From JACKII01 sp965202745 (GTDB lineage Bacteria > Pseudomonadota > Alphaproteobacteria > Bin95), in NCBI GenBank assembly GCA_965202745.1, contig CBDBCB010000014.1, forward strand, positions 1 through 64,000: DNA of 64,000 nt. The letters run 5' to 3'. The notes under the pieces were generated by a model that worked only from the letters and a program-made list of their open reading frames with translations, was not told the DNA's origin and did not search any database. Below are positions 46,601 to 54,251 of the stretch, one piece after another. The position numbers and the translations under genes are program-made. Within the stretch, counting starts at the first letter, position 1. Every line of letters starts with the position of its first letter.

Positions 46601-47347
46601 CTAATGCGACAAGATTTGGCTCAGGAACAGCTTGGTGCGGTCATTCTGTGGATTCAGGAAGAAGGTTTCCGGATCGTTCTGCTCTACGATTTCGCCCTCA
46701 TCCATGAAGATGATGCGGTTGGCGACCTGGCGGGCGAAGCCCATTTCGTGCGTGACACAGAGCATGGTGATGCCGCTATCGGCCAGATCGACCATCACGT
46801 CTAGCACCTCCTTGATCATCTCCGGATCAAGGGCGGAGGTGGGCTCGTCGAACAGCATAATGCGGGGCTGCATGGCCAGCGCGCGGGCGATGGCGACGCG
46901 CTGCTGCTGGCCGCCGGAAAGCTGGCCAGGGTATTTGGTGGCCTGCTCAGGGATCTGCACGCGCTCCAGCAGGCTCATGGCCAGATCGTCCGCCTCTGCC
47001 TTCGGCAGTTTGCGCACCCAGATGGGGGCCAACGTGCAGTTCTCCAGCACGGTCAGGTGCGGAAAAAGGTTGAAGGACTGGAACACCATGCCAACTTCGG
47101 ACCGGATTTGATCGATGTTCTTCAGGTCGTTGGAGAGCGTGATGCCGTCGACGATGATGTCGCCTTCCTGGTGCTCCTCCAGCCGGTTAACGCAGCGCAC
47201 CAGAGTGGATTTGCCAGAGCCGGACGGACCGCAAATCACGATGCGCTCGCCCCGGCTGACGTTGAGGTCGATGTCCTTCAGCACATGAAAGCTGCCGAAC
47301 CACTTGTTCACGCGGCGCATTTCGATGGCGAGGGTCTGGTCGTTCAT
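46601..47347 (-). CDS. aapP: General L-amino-acid ABC transporter ATP-binding protein
   Basis: The 248-residue ATPase has Walker A CGPSGSGKSTLVR, Q-loop VFQSFNLFPHLTV, signature LSGGQQQRVAIARAL, Walker B IMLFDEPTSALDPEM and H-loop CVTHEMGFARQVA, the polar amino-acid transporter profile. Being last in a J-Q-M-P gene series, with permeases of AapQ/AapM length, identifies it as AapP/BztD type. It drives uptake of a broad range of amino acids, as known from Rhizobium Aap. Confidence 0.95.
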   Translation of the reverse strand: MNDQTLAIEMRRVNKWFGSFHVLKDIDLNVSRGERIVICGPSGSGKSTLVRCVNRLEEHQEGDIIVDGITLSNDLKNIDQIRSEVGMVFQSFNLFPHLTVLENCTLAPIWVRKLPKAEADDLAMSLLERVQIPEQATKYPGQLSGGQQQRVAIARALAMQPRIMLFDEPTSALDPEMIKEVLDVMVDLADSGITMLCVTHEMGFARQVANRIIFMDEGEIVEQNDPETFFLNPQNDRTKLFLSQILSH

Positions 47348-47366
47348 TGTTGGTTACGCCTCCATT

Positions 47367-48509
47367 TTAGCGGCAGTCGCCGCGCGACAACCGCTCTTCC
47401 AGCCAGAGCGAGTAGCGGGACATGGCAAAGCAAGAGATGAAAAAGAGGATGCCGATGAAGGCATAAAGCTCGATCTCCGTCGCGGCCCATTTGGCGTCAG
47501 CGGTGATCGCCCGGGCCATACCGAGCAAGTCGAACAGCCCCACCAGCGAGACCAGTGTGGTATCCTTGTACAGGCCGATGGAGGTGTTCACCATGCCGGG
47601 GATCGAGATGCGCAGCGCCTGGGGCAGAATGATAAGCCCCATCATCCGCCAATAACCGAGGCCCAGGGCAGCGGCCGCTTCGTACTGGCCTTTCGGGATG
47701 GCTTGCAAGCCGCCACGGATAACCTCCGCCATATAGGCACTGGCGAAAAAGCAGACGGCCGCGACCACGCGCAGATAGTTGTCGATATTCATGCCTTCGG
47801 GCAGGAACAGCGGCAGCATGACATTGCCGAAGAACAGCAAAGTCACCAGCGGCACGCCGCGGATGAACTCGATGAACAGCGTACATAGCAGGCTGATAAC
47901 CGGCAATTCGCTGCGACGCCCCAATGCCAGCACAATGCCGAAGGGAATGGAAAACGCGATGCCCGTAATCCCCATGGCCAGCGTCAGCAGCAAGCCGCCC
48001 CATTGGGTGGACTCCACATAGGGCAGCGGCGAGACACCGCCATAGAGCAGGGCATAGGCAATGAACGGAAAGGCGCAGACAAACCACAGCCCATATTTGC
48101 GGCCGGGCGCCTTGTCGTAGAGGCCATAGAACAAAGCCGCTAGTAACAGGACAAAGGCGAGGTTCGGCCGCCACAACTCGGTGCCTGGGTAGAAACCATA
48201 GATCATCTGCTGCCAGCGCACGCCGATCACCGCCCAGCAGGCACCGCTATTGGCCAGGCAGTCCTGGCGGCTGGAACCCTGCCACGTCGCATTGATGAAC
48301 GCCCAGTCAATTACCGGCGGGATCACGCTATAGAGCAGATACAGCGAGGCGAAGGTCAGGAGGACATTCAGCCAGCTGGAAAACAGGTTGGCGCGCATCC
48401 AGCCGATAACGCCGGTAGTGATGCCGGGCGGCGGGCGGCTTGCCTTGGGCACCCAGTTGGCGGCGCTCCGGGCCGGAGTAGAGGCACGATTGTTGGTTGG
48501 GGATGTCAT
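47367..48509 (-). CDS. aapM: General L-amino-acid ABC transporter permease M
   Basis: The 380-residue inner-membrane protein starts MTSPTNNRASTPARSAAN. It has an extended N-terminal part with two helices, then the HisM-type core: WGGLLLTLAMGITGIAFSIPFGIVLALGRRSELP, IEFIRGVPLVTLLFFGNVMLPLF and the cytoplasmic loop GQYEAAAALGLGYWRMMGLIILPQALRISIPGM. The extended N-terminus separates AapM/BztC from ordinary 220-residue permeases. It lies 14 bp from aapQ and 19 bp from aapP. Confidence 0.94.
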   Translation of the reverse strand: MTSPTNNRASTPARSAANWVPKASRPPPGITTGVIGWMRANLFSSWLNVLLTFASLYLLYSVIPPVIDWAFINATWQGSSRQDCLANSGACWAVIGVRWQQMIYGFYPGTELWRPNLAFVLLLAALFYGLYDKAPGRKYGLWFVCAFPFIAYALLYGGVSPLPYVESTQWGGLLLTLAMGITGIAFSIPFGIVLALGRRSELPVISLLCTLFIEFIRGVPLVTLLFFGNVMLPLFLPEGMNIDNYLRVVAAVCFFASAYMAEVIRGGLQAIPKGQYEAAAALGLGYWRMMGLIILPQALRISIPGMVNTSIGLYKDTTLVSLVGLFDLLGMARAITADAKWAATEIELYAFIGILFFISCFAMSRYSLWLEERLSRGDCR

Positions 48510-48523
48510 TCTGTGCGCCTCCC

Positions 48524-49711
48524 CTACCGCTCGACCAGCTTCACACGGGCGTTGTACCAGTTCATGAACGCCGAGATGCTGAGCGAGATGATGAGATAGG
48601 TCACCATGACGATGGCCATGCACTCAATCGCCTGGCCGGTCTGGTTCAGGGAAATTCCGCCGGTGGTTGCCATTAATTCGCTGAAGCCAATGGCAAACCC
48701 CAGCGAACTGTTCTTGGTCAGGTTCATGTACTGACTGGCGAGCGGCGGGATGATGACGCGCAGCGCCTGGGGCACGATAATCAGGCGCATGGTCCAGTTG
48801 GGCTTCAGGCCGAGCGCGGCTGCCGCTTCCCGCTGACCCTTCTGCACCGACAAGATGCCGGAGCGCACGATCTCGGAGATGAAGGCCGCGGTATAAAGGG
48901 TCAACGCCAGCAGCATCGCAACGAATTCAGGGGCGATCTGCAAACCGCCCTGGAGGTTGAAGCGGTTACGGACCGGGGCCTGCCACTCCATCGGCTGGCC
49001 GGCGGCGTAGAAAACTGCTGTCGGGATCAGCACAGCGACCAGGAGGCCAGCCCAAAACGCCGGGAACGTCTTGCCGGTGGCCGCCTGACGCTTGCGGCTC
49101 CAGCGGGCGATAGCCCAGGCCCCGGCCAATCCGGCCGCCAGGCCCAGCAGGACAAAATCGAACCCCTCCCCCAGCACCGGCACCGGCGTGAACAGGCCGC
49201 GGATGTTGAGGTACATATTGTCGGTAACTTCGATGCTGTTGTTGATGCGAGGCAACAGACGGGACACCGCCGACCAAAAGATGATCCACAGCAACAGCGG
49301 CACATTGCGGCTGAATTCCACAAACCAATAGATGACTTTGTCCAGCAGCCAGTTCCCGGACAGGCGCAGCACACCCAGAACAAAGCCGATGATGGTGGCG
49401 AACAGACAGCCCAGAACCGAAATAAACAATGTATTCAGCAGACCCACCAGATAGACCCGGGCGTGCGAGTCTTCGGATGAATAGGGGATCAGCTTCATGG
49501 AAAGCTCATAGCCTGCGGGCTGGCTGAGGAACCAGAAGCCGGTGGCAATATTGCGCTTTTCCAGGTTGGTGATGGTGTTGGCGATGACGAAGTACAGCAA
49601 CAGGCCCAACAGACCCATAACCACCGCCTGGGCAAAAATTCCCCGGAAGCGTTGATCGTTCCAGAATGCGCCCCCAGCGGCGGGGCCAGCTACCAATGTG
49701 CCTAGTGCCAT
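48524..49711 (-). CDS. aapQ: General L-amino-acid ABC transporter permease Q
   Basis: I start at ATG 49711 (MALGTLVAGPAAGGAFWNDQRFRGI), matching the family N-terminus; longer in-frame extensions run into the intercistronic hairpin. The 395-residue protein has helix 1 (FAQAVVMGLLGLLLYFVIANTITNLEKRNIATGFWFL), the core VGLLNTLFISVLGCLFATIIGFVLGVLRLSGN, VEFSRNVPLLLWIIFWSAV, a long central insertion with two helices and the EAA-like loop GQREAAAALGLKPNWTMRLIIVPQALRVIIPP. This is the AapQ/BztB architecture. It pairs with AapM. Confidence 0.94.
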   Translation of the reverse strand: MALGTLVAGPAAGGAFWNDQRFRGIFAQAVVMGLLGLLLYFVIANTITNLEKRNIATGFWFLSQPAGYELSMKLIPYSSEDSHARVYLVGLLNTLFISVLGCLFATIIGFVLGVLRLSGNWLLDKVIYWFVEFSRNVPLLLWIIFWSAVSRLLPRINNSIEVTDNMYLNIRGLFTPVPVLGEGFDFVLLGLAAGLAGAWAIARWSRKRQAATGKTFPAFWAGLLVAVLIPTAVFYAAGQPMEWQAPVRNRFNLQGGLQIAPEFVAMLLALTLYTAAFISEIVRSGILSVQKGQREAAAALGLKPNWTMRLIIVPQALRVIIPPLASQYMNLTKNSSLGFAIGFSELMATTGGISLNQTGQAIECMAIVMVTYLIISLSISAFMNWYNARVKLVER

Positions 49712-49788
49712 TTGCGCTCTATTCCTGCCCCTTGTCATTGAAGGGAGGGCTGCTGCGTTGTCCCGCAGTCTCGCCGTTGAAAGGCAGC

Positions 49789-49820
49789 AGGGGAGGCTCC
49801 CTTGGCTAGGAACCTCCCCT
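49789..49820 (-). other. Intercistronic hairpin between aapJ and aapQ
   Basis: The arms AGGGGAGGcTCC and GGAaCCTCCCCT pair with one bulged base each around a loop of about 8 nt, just downstream of aapJ on the minus strand. It probably limits transcription or protects the abundant aapJ message, as usual for binding-protein operons. Confidence 0.65.
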
Positions 49821-49845
49821 GTCTCATGCGAATACGCGCTACGCC

Positions 49846-50853
49846 TTAGCGGAACGGCGGTGCGTAGAGAATGCCACCTTTGGACCAAAGTGCATTCAGA
49901 CCGCGCTCCAGACCGATGACCGTGTTGGGCCCGAGGTGATGGTCAAAGCTTTCACCATAATTGCCGATGGCTTTGATGATGTTGTAGGCCCAGTCTTTGG
50001 ACAGGCCGAGCGACTCGCCATATTCGCCGCTGACACCCAATAGACGCTGGATCTCCGGGTTCTTAGAGTTCTTCATCTCATCGACATTGGCCGAGGTGAC
50101 GCCAAGCTCTTCGGCGATGATCATGACATTCAGGGTCCAGCGGACTACGTCGCCCCACTGGTGATCGCCATGACGGACCAACGGGCCCAGCGGCTCCTTG
50201 GAAATGATTTCCGGCAGGATGAGGTGATCGGACGGAACAGCCATCTGGGCGCGGGTAGCGGCCAGACCGGATGCATCTGTGGTGTACACATCGCAACGGC
50301 CCTGCTCATACAGCGGACGAGCTTCATTGTTGGTTTCAATGGCGATCGGCTCGATTTTCATGCCGTTCGTCTTGAAGTAATCCGCCAGATTAAGCTCGGT
50401 CGTAGTGCCGGTCTGAATGCAGACACTGGCACCATCAAGCTCCTTGGCGCTTTTCACACCCAGGCTCTTGTGAACCATGAAGCCCTGGCCGTCATAATAG
50501 TTTACGCCGACAAACTCAAAACCCAGGTTGACGTCGCGGCTGAACGTCCAGGTGGTGTTGCGGGACAGCACGTCTACTTCACCGGAGGACAGAATGGGGA
50601 ACCGGGACTTGCCGGTTGCCGGTGTGTACTTCACTTTTTCCGCATCGCCGAAGACAGCGACAGCGATCGCACGACACATATCAACGTCGAAGCCGGTCCA
50701 CACGCCCTTGTCATCCGGGGCGGCAAAACCGATCAGGCCGGTGTTGATGCCGCAATCCAGGTAACCCTTTTTCTTGACGTCATCCAACGTGCCAGCGGCG
50801 GCACTGCCAGCAGCGAAGCTGACGGCGGCGGCTAATGCCAGTATTTTTTTCAT
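49846..50853 (-). CDS. aapJ: General L-amino-acid ABC transporter substrate-binding protein
   Basis: The 335-residue periplasmic protein has a signal peptide (MKKILALAAAVSFAAGSAAA), then TLDDVKKKGYLDCGINTGLIGFAAPDDKGVWTGFDVDMCRAIAVAVFGD and VDVLSRNTTWTFSRDVNLGFEF, the AapJ/BztA hallmark. The tail (IGNYGESFDHHLGP, GLERGLNALW) also fits. First gene of the operon aapJ-aapQ-aapM-aapP. AAACTCCTGAT-type upstream sequence includes AGGAG about 7 nt before the start. Confidence 0.96.
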   Translation of the reverse strand: MKKILALAAAVSFAAGSAAAGTLDDVKKKGYLDCGINTGLIGFAAPDDKGVWTGFDVDMCRAIAVAVFGDAEKVKYTPATGKSRFPILSSGEVDVLSRNTTWTFSRDVNLGFEFVGVNYYDGQGFMVHKSLGVKSAKELDGASVCIQTGTTTELNLADYFKTNGMKIEPIAIETNNEARPLYEQGRCDVYTTDASGLAATRAQMAVPSDHLILPEIISKEPLGPLVRHGDHQWGDVVRWTLNVMIIAEELGVTSANVDEMKNSKNPEIQRLLGVSGEYGESLGLSKDWAYNIIKAIGNYGESFDHHLGPNTVIGLERGLNALWSKGGILYAPPFR

Positions 50854-51062
50854 CCTAAACTCCTGATAATTGCCCTGAGCCTGAAAGCCCTTTTTGGCGG
50901 TTGGTTAATCGAACCGCGGCCAACTTAAACAAATTTTCACTGTTAAAAAACCGGCAATTGACATTTTTGGCGGAAAAATATTTCCCGGCTCCTTGGGAAA
51001 ATGGTACATAAATCCGTCGTTAACTGCACAGTCGAGCGCTGTGCACATGGGAGAAGCAAAAT
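50854..51062. promoter_or_regulatory. Divergent promoter region between aapJ and the LivJ-type gene
   Basis: The 209-bp gap separates two divergent amino-acid binding-protein genes and is AT-rich in the middle. TTGACA occurs at 50956-50961, near the imperfect palindrome GGCGGAAAAATATTTCCCGGC (read as its arms GGAAA and TTTCC). I see no convincing -10 box at 17-bp spacing, so individual promoters are not assigned. Confidence 0.4.
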
Positions 51063-52154
51063 ATGCATAGGATTGTAGCTCTTGCCGCCGCGATTGCCTT
51101 CACGGCAGGCACATCTCAGGCAGAGATCACGATTGCGGCGGCGGGTCCAATGACAGGCCAGTACGCGAGCTTTGGCGCGCAGATGAAAGCAGGTGCTGAA
51201 GCGGCTGTGCGTGACATTAACGCAGCCGGTGGCGTACTGGGCGAAATGCTGAAGCTGGAAGTGGGTGATGACGCCTGCGATCCGAAGCAGGCCGTCGCCG
51301 TGGCCAACCAGATGGTCAACAAAGGCGTAAAGTTCATGGCTGGGCACTTTTGCTCCGGCTCGTCCATTCCGGCGTCGAACGTCTATAGCGAAGAAGGCGT
51401 GGTCATGATCTCGCCGGCTTCCACCAACCCGGCGCTGACCGACAATGGCGGCGACGGCGTCTACCGCGTTTGCGGCCGTGACGACCAGCAGGGCGAAGTG
51501 GCCGGCGCATATCTGGCCACCAAGTATGCCGGCAAAAACATCGCCATCGTGCATGACAAGACCGCATACGGCAAAGGCCTGGCCGACGCGACCAAAGCCG
51601 TGCTGGAAAGCAAGGGCGGCAAGGCGGCTCTGTATGAAGCCTACACCGCTGGCGAGAAAGACTATTCCGCGCTGGTTACCAAGCTGAAGCAGGCGAAGAT
51701 CGATGTGCTGTATGTCGGCGGCTATCACACCGAGGCCGGCCTGATGGTCCGCCAGATGCGTGAGCAGGGCCTGAGCACGCAGCTCATCTCCGGCGACGCG
51801 CTGGTTACCCAGGAATATTGGGCGATCACGGGCGATGCTGGCGAAGGCACGCTGATGACCTTCAGCCCCGACCCGCGCAAAAACCCGGTTGCCGCCCCGC
51901 TGGTGGAAAAATTCCGCAAGGCTGGCATCGAGCCGGAAGGCTATGTGCTGTACACCTACGGTGCGATCCAGGCGTGGGCTCAGGCAGCAACTGCCGCGGG
52001 CTCGACTGAATTCGATCCGGTCCTGGAAGCGTTGAACAGCAAGAAGTTCAACACCGTGCTGGGTGAAATCGGCTTCGACGAGCGCGGCGACGTCACCGCG
52101 CCCGGCTACGTCTTCTACGTTTGGAGCAAAGGCAACTACGACTACGCGAAGTAG
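51063..52154 (+). CDS. Branched-chain amino-acid ABC transporter substrate-binding protein (LivJ type)
   Basis: The 363-residue protein has a signal peptide (MHRIVALAAAIAFTAGTSQA) and the type I binding-protein fold: ITIAAAGPMTGQYASFGAQMKAGAEAAVRDINAAGGVLGE, DDACDPKQAVAVANQMV, ISPASTNPALTD and FRVCGRDDQQG-like RVCGRDDQQGEVAGAY. AGAAGC precedes the ATG. No livHMGF genes are adjacent, so it is an orphan or serves a transporter encoded elsewhere. A strong terminator follows 29 bp after the stop. Confidence 0.93.
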   Translation: MHRIVALAAAIAFTAGTSQAEITIAAAGPMTGQYASFGAQMKAGAEAAVRDINAAGGVLGEMLKLEVGDDACDPKQAVAVANQMVNKGVKFMAGHFCSGSSIPASNVYSEEGVVMISPASTNPALTDNGGDGVYRVCGRDDQQGEVAGAYLATKYAGKNIAIVHDKTAYGKGLADATKAVLESKGGKAALYEAYTAGEKDYSALVTKLKQAKIDVLYVGGYHTEAGLMVRQMREQGLSTQLISGDALVTQEYWAITGDAGEGTLMTFSPDPRKNPVAAPLVEKFRKAGIEPEGYVLYTYGAIQAWAQAATAAGSTEFDPVLEALNSKKFNTVLGEIGFDERGDVTAPGYVFYVWSKGNYDYAK

Positions 52155-52182
52155 GCGCTTGCTCTAACATAGAGATGTTACG

Positions 52183-52215
52183 CTTAGGGGGCTTTCGGGC
52201 CCCCTAAGTTTTTTT
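52183..52215 (+). terminator. Rho-independent terminator after the LivJ-type gene
   Basis: The arms CTTAGGGGG and CCCCCTAAG flank CTTTCGGG and are followed by TTTTTTT. Confidence 0.95.
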
Positions 52216-52236
52216 GGGAGAATAGCAAAAAAAGAA

Positions 52237-52270
52237 ACGCCAGGAACCGGGCCGGGTTCTTGGCGTTTTT
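52237..52270. terminator. Bidirectional terminator before the 3' end of ilvE
   Basis: The arms ACGCCAGGAACC and GGGTTCTTGGCGT pair around GGGCC-rich bases, with AAAAAAAG on the left and TTTTTT on the right, so it can serve ilvE on the minus strand. Confidence 0.88.
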
Positions 52271-52299
52271 TGTCCGGACGATGCCGGGGCGTGGCCTGT

Positions 52300-53196
52300 C
52301 TACAGGATCGAGCCGCCCGAGCGCACCATGATGGAATAGGAGTCCATCAGGGTCTTGGTCATGCTGCCGACGATGAACTGGTGGTCGTCGATCACGCCGA
52401 CCGGGGTGATTTCCGCCGCCGTGCCGGTGACGAACAGTTCGGTCGCCTTGGCCAGGTCCTCATAGGGAATGTAGCGCTCGACAATCTCGATCTGGTGCTT
52501 ATTGGCCAGCGCAATAACGCTCTGCCGGGTGATGCCGTTCAGGAAGCAGTCCGGCGTCGGCGTGTGCAACTTACCGTCGATGTTCATGAACAGGTTCGCG
52601 CCCGTGCCCTCGGCGACGAAGCCGCGCCAATCGAGCATCAGCGCATCATCCAGCTTGTTCGCCTCCGCCCAGTGTTTGGAGAGCGTGCAGATCATGTAGA
52701 GACCGGTCGCCTTCGAGTGCACCGGCGCGCTATCCGGCGGCGGGCGCTTCCAGGGGCCGGTCTTCATGCAGATGCCCTTCATCATGGCTTCCGGCGAGAA
52801 GTAGCTCGGCCAGGCCCAGACCGCGATGGCGGTGTGGATTTTGTTGGCTTGAGCGGAGACACCCATCTGCTCCGTGCCGCGCCAAGCGATGGGGCGGACA
52901 TAGGCCTCGGTCAGATTGTTCGCCTTCAGCGTCTCATATTTGGCGGCGTCCAGTTCTTCGGACGTGAAGGGAACTTCGAAGTCCAGCAGCTTCGCCGAAT
53001 TGCGCAGGCGGTCGGAATGCTGGCGGCAGGCATAGATGGTGCCATTGTAGCAACGCTCGCCCTCGAACACGGCGCTGGCATAGTGCAGGCCGTGGGTCAG
53101 CATATGCAGCTTGGCATCACGCCAGGGCACGAGCTTACCGTCCATCCAAATTAAGCCGTCCCGGTCGTCGAACGGAATCAAAGCTGCTTCGGCCAT
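52300..53196 (-). CDS. ilvE: Branched-chain amino-acid aminotransferase
   Basis: The 298-residue class IV PLP enzyme has IWMDGKLVPWRDAKLHMLTHGLHYASAVFEGERCY, YVRPIAWRG, VHSKATGLYM (containing the PLP-binding Lys), DDALMLDWRGFVAEGTGANLFM and LFVTGTAAEITPVGVID. It interconverts Val, Leu and Ile with their 2-oxoacids. The frame is intact and family-typical in length. No operon partner is visible; the 289 bp upstream (53197-53485) hold no convincing gene. Confidence 0.95.
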   Translation of the reverse strand: MAEAALIPFDDRDGLIWMDGKLVPWRDAKLHMLTHGLHYASAVFEGERCYNGTIYACRQHSDRLRNSAKLLDFEVPFTSEELDAAKYETLKANNLTEAYVRPIAWRGTEQMGVSAQANKIHTAIAVWAWPSYFSPEAMMKGICMKTGPWKRPPPDSAPVHSKATGLYMICTLSKHWAEANKLDDALMLDWRGFVAEGTGANLFMNIDGKLHTPTPDCFLNGITRQSVIALANKHQIEIVERYIPYEDLAKATELFVTGTAAEITPVGVIDDHQFIVGSMTKTLMDSYSIMVRSGGSIL

Positions 53197-53485
53197 GTCG
53201 CGGGCCTCCTTCCTTCAGGTGAGCGTGAAACAATGTTTCAAATTATTCGCTCAAATAGTGCTAAAATGCCAAATCATAGGCATCATACGAAATCTTCATA
53301 CCTCGCAATCAGCCATGAGCATGTTTGGAGCGCGGATCGTATAGCCGCCTGCCGTTGACGCAAGCACGAACATTGCTTCCGGTTCCCCCAATAGCGGAAT
53401 TTCCGGCAACCACAAAGACCGATTGTGTCTGTTTTGTGAGGGGACAGCGGCAAGGAAGATACCGCTGAAGCGAATTGCTAACCGC

Positions 53486-54188
53486 CTACTTGGCTTTCCG
53501 CTGCTTGGCGACCATTGCTTCCACAGCGGCCCGGTGGGTCTGCGCTTTTGCCGTATCGCCCTTCTTTTTTGCCGTATCGCCCTTCTTATTGTAGAGGCGG
53601 TAAAGCGTTCCGTGCGCTCTGGCACTATCCGCATCGAGGCTAACGGCATGCGTTGCCAGGCTAATCACCTTGTCAATCATGCCGCGGCTTTCCATGACTA
53701 TGGCCTGGTCACCGTAGATGCCTGAAATTTTTGGCCCCAATTAAGTAGGCCCGATCAAAGCAGATGTCCGAAACATCGGGCGGCAGGTCTGCTATGTGAG
53801 AGGCAACGCCCAGGCCCCAATAGGCGTCCACGCGCTCGACACCCAGTTCCAGCGAAGCACCAAATGCTGTCATCGCGCTTAGTCCATTGCCTGCCACAAC
53901 ATCCTTCCATCCTGCCGAAACAAGCGACTGCGTGGCACTTCTGCCGCACCTATTTTTTGACTTAGGCCCTTTCGCACATACCGCGCGAGCCATTTTGATG
54001 GCGTCATTGCGTTTGAGGGAGTGCGGATTGGGTGCCCGCGCAGTGGTTGATTGGGAACTGGCGATTTCAGACCGTGAGGTGCTGGCGGGAGGTTGGCTTG
54101 TTTCCGTAGGCCCTGACTGAGAGCAGGCCGCCAAAATTAAGCTGCCTGCAATCAGGCCACATTTGGCGAGAAGGTGAAGGTTGGTCAT
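53486..54188 (-). pseudogene. TPR-like lipoprotein, +1 in an A-run, with 21-bp tandem duplication
   Basis: The product starts MTNLHLLAKCGLIAGSLILAACSQ (lipobox LAAC), followed by a Ser/Thr-rich linker and VERVDAYWGLGVASHIADLPPDVSDICFDRAYLIGAK. An AAAAA run near 53735 has probably gained one A: the frame then reads NFRHLR and stops, whereas the other frame continues ISGIYGDQAIVMESRGMIDKVISLATHAVSLDADSARAHGTLYRLYNKKG, a TPR-like pair. Near the end KKGDTAK is duplicated by a 21-bp tandem repeat (53547-53588). Function is unknown. Confidence 0.65.
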
Positions 54189-54251
54189 TTTTGCCCCAAT
54201 TTTGGCGCTTGAGATTTTCTACGTCGGGTTCGGTCGATGTCGTTGCCTGCA

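Noticed and set aside
50950..51010. Sigma-70 promoter with TTGACA
   Set aside because: No acceptable -10 element lies 16-18 bp downstream, so only the region and not a promoter is annotated.
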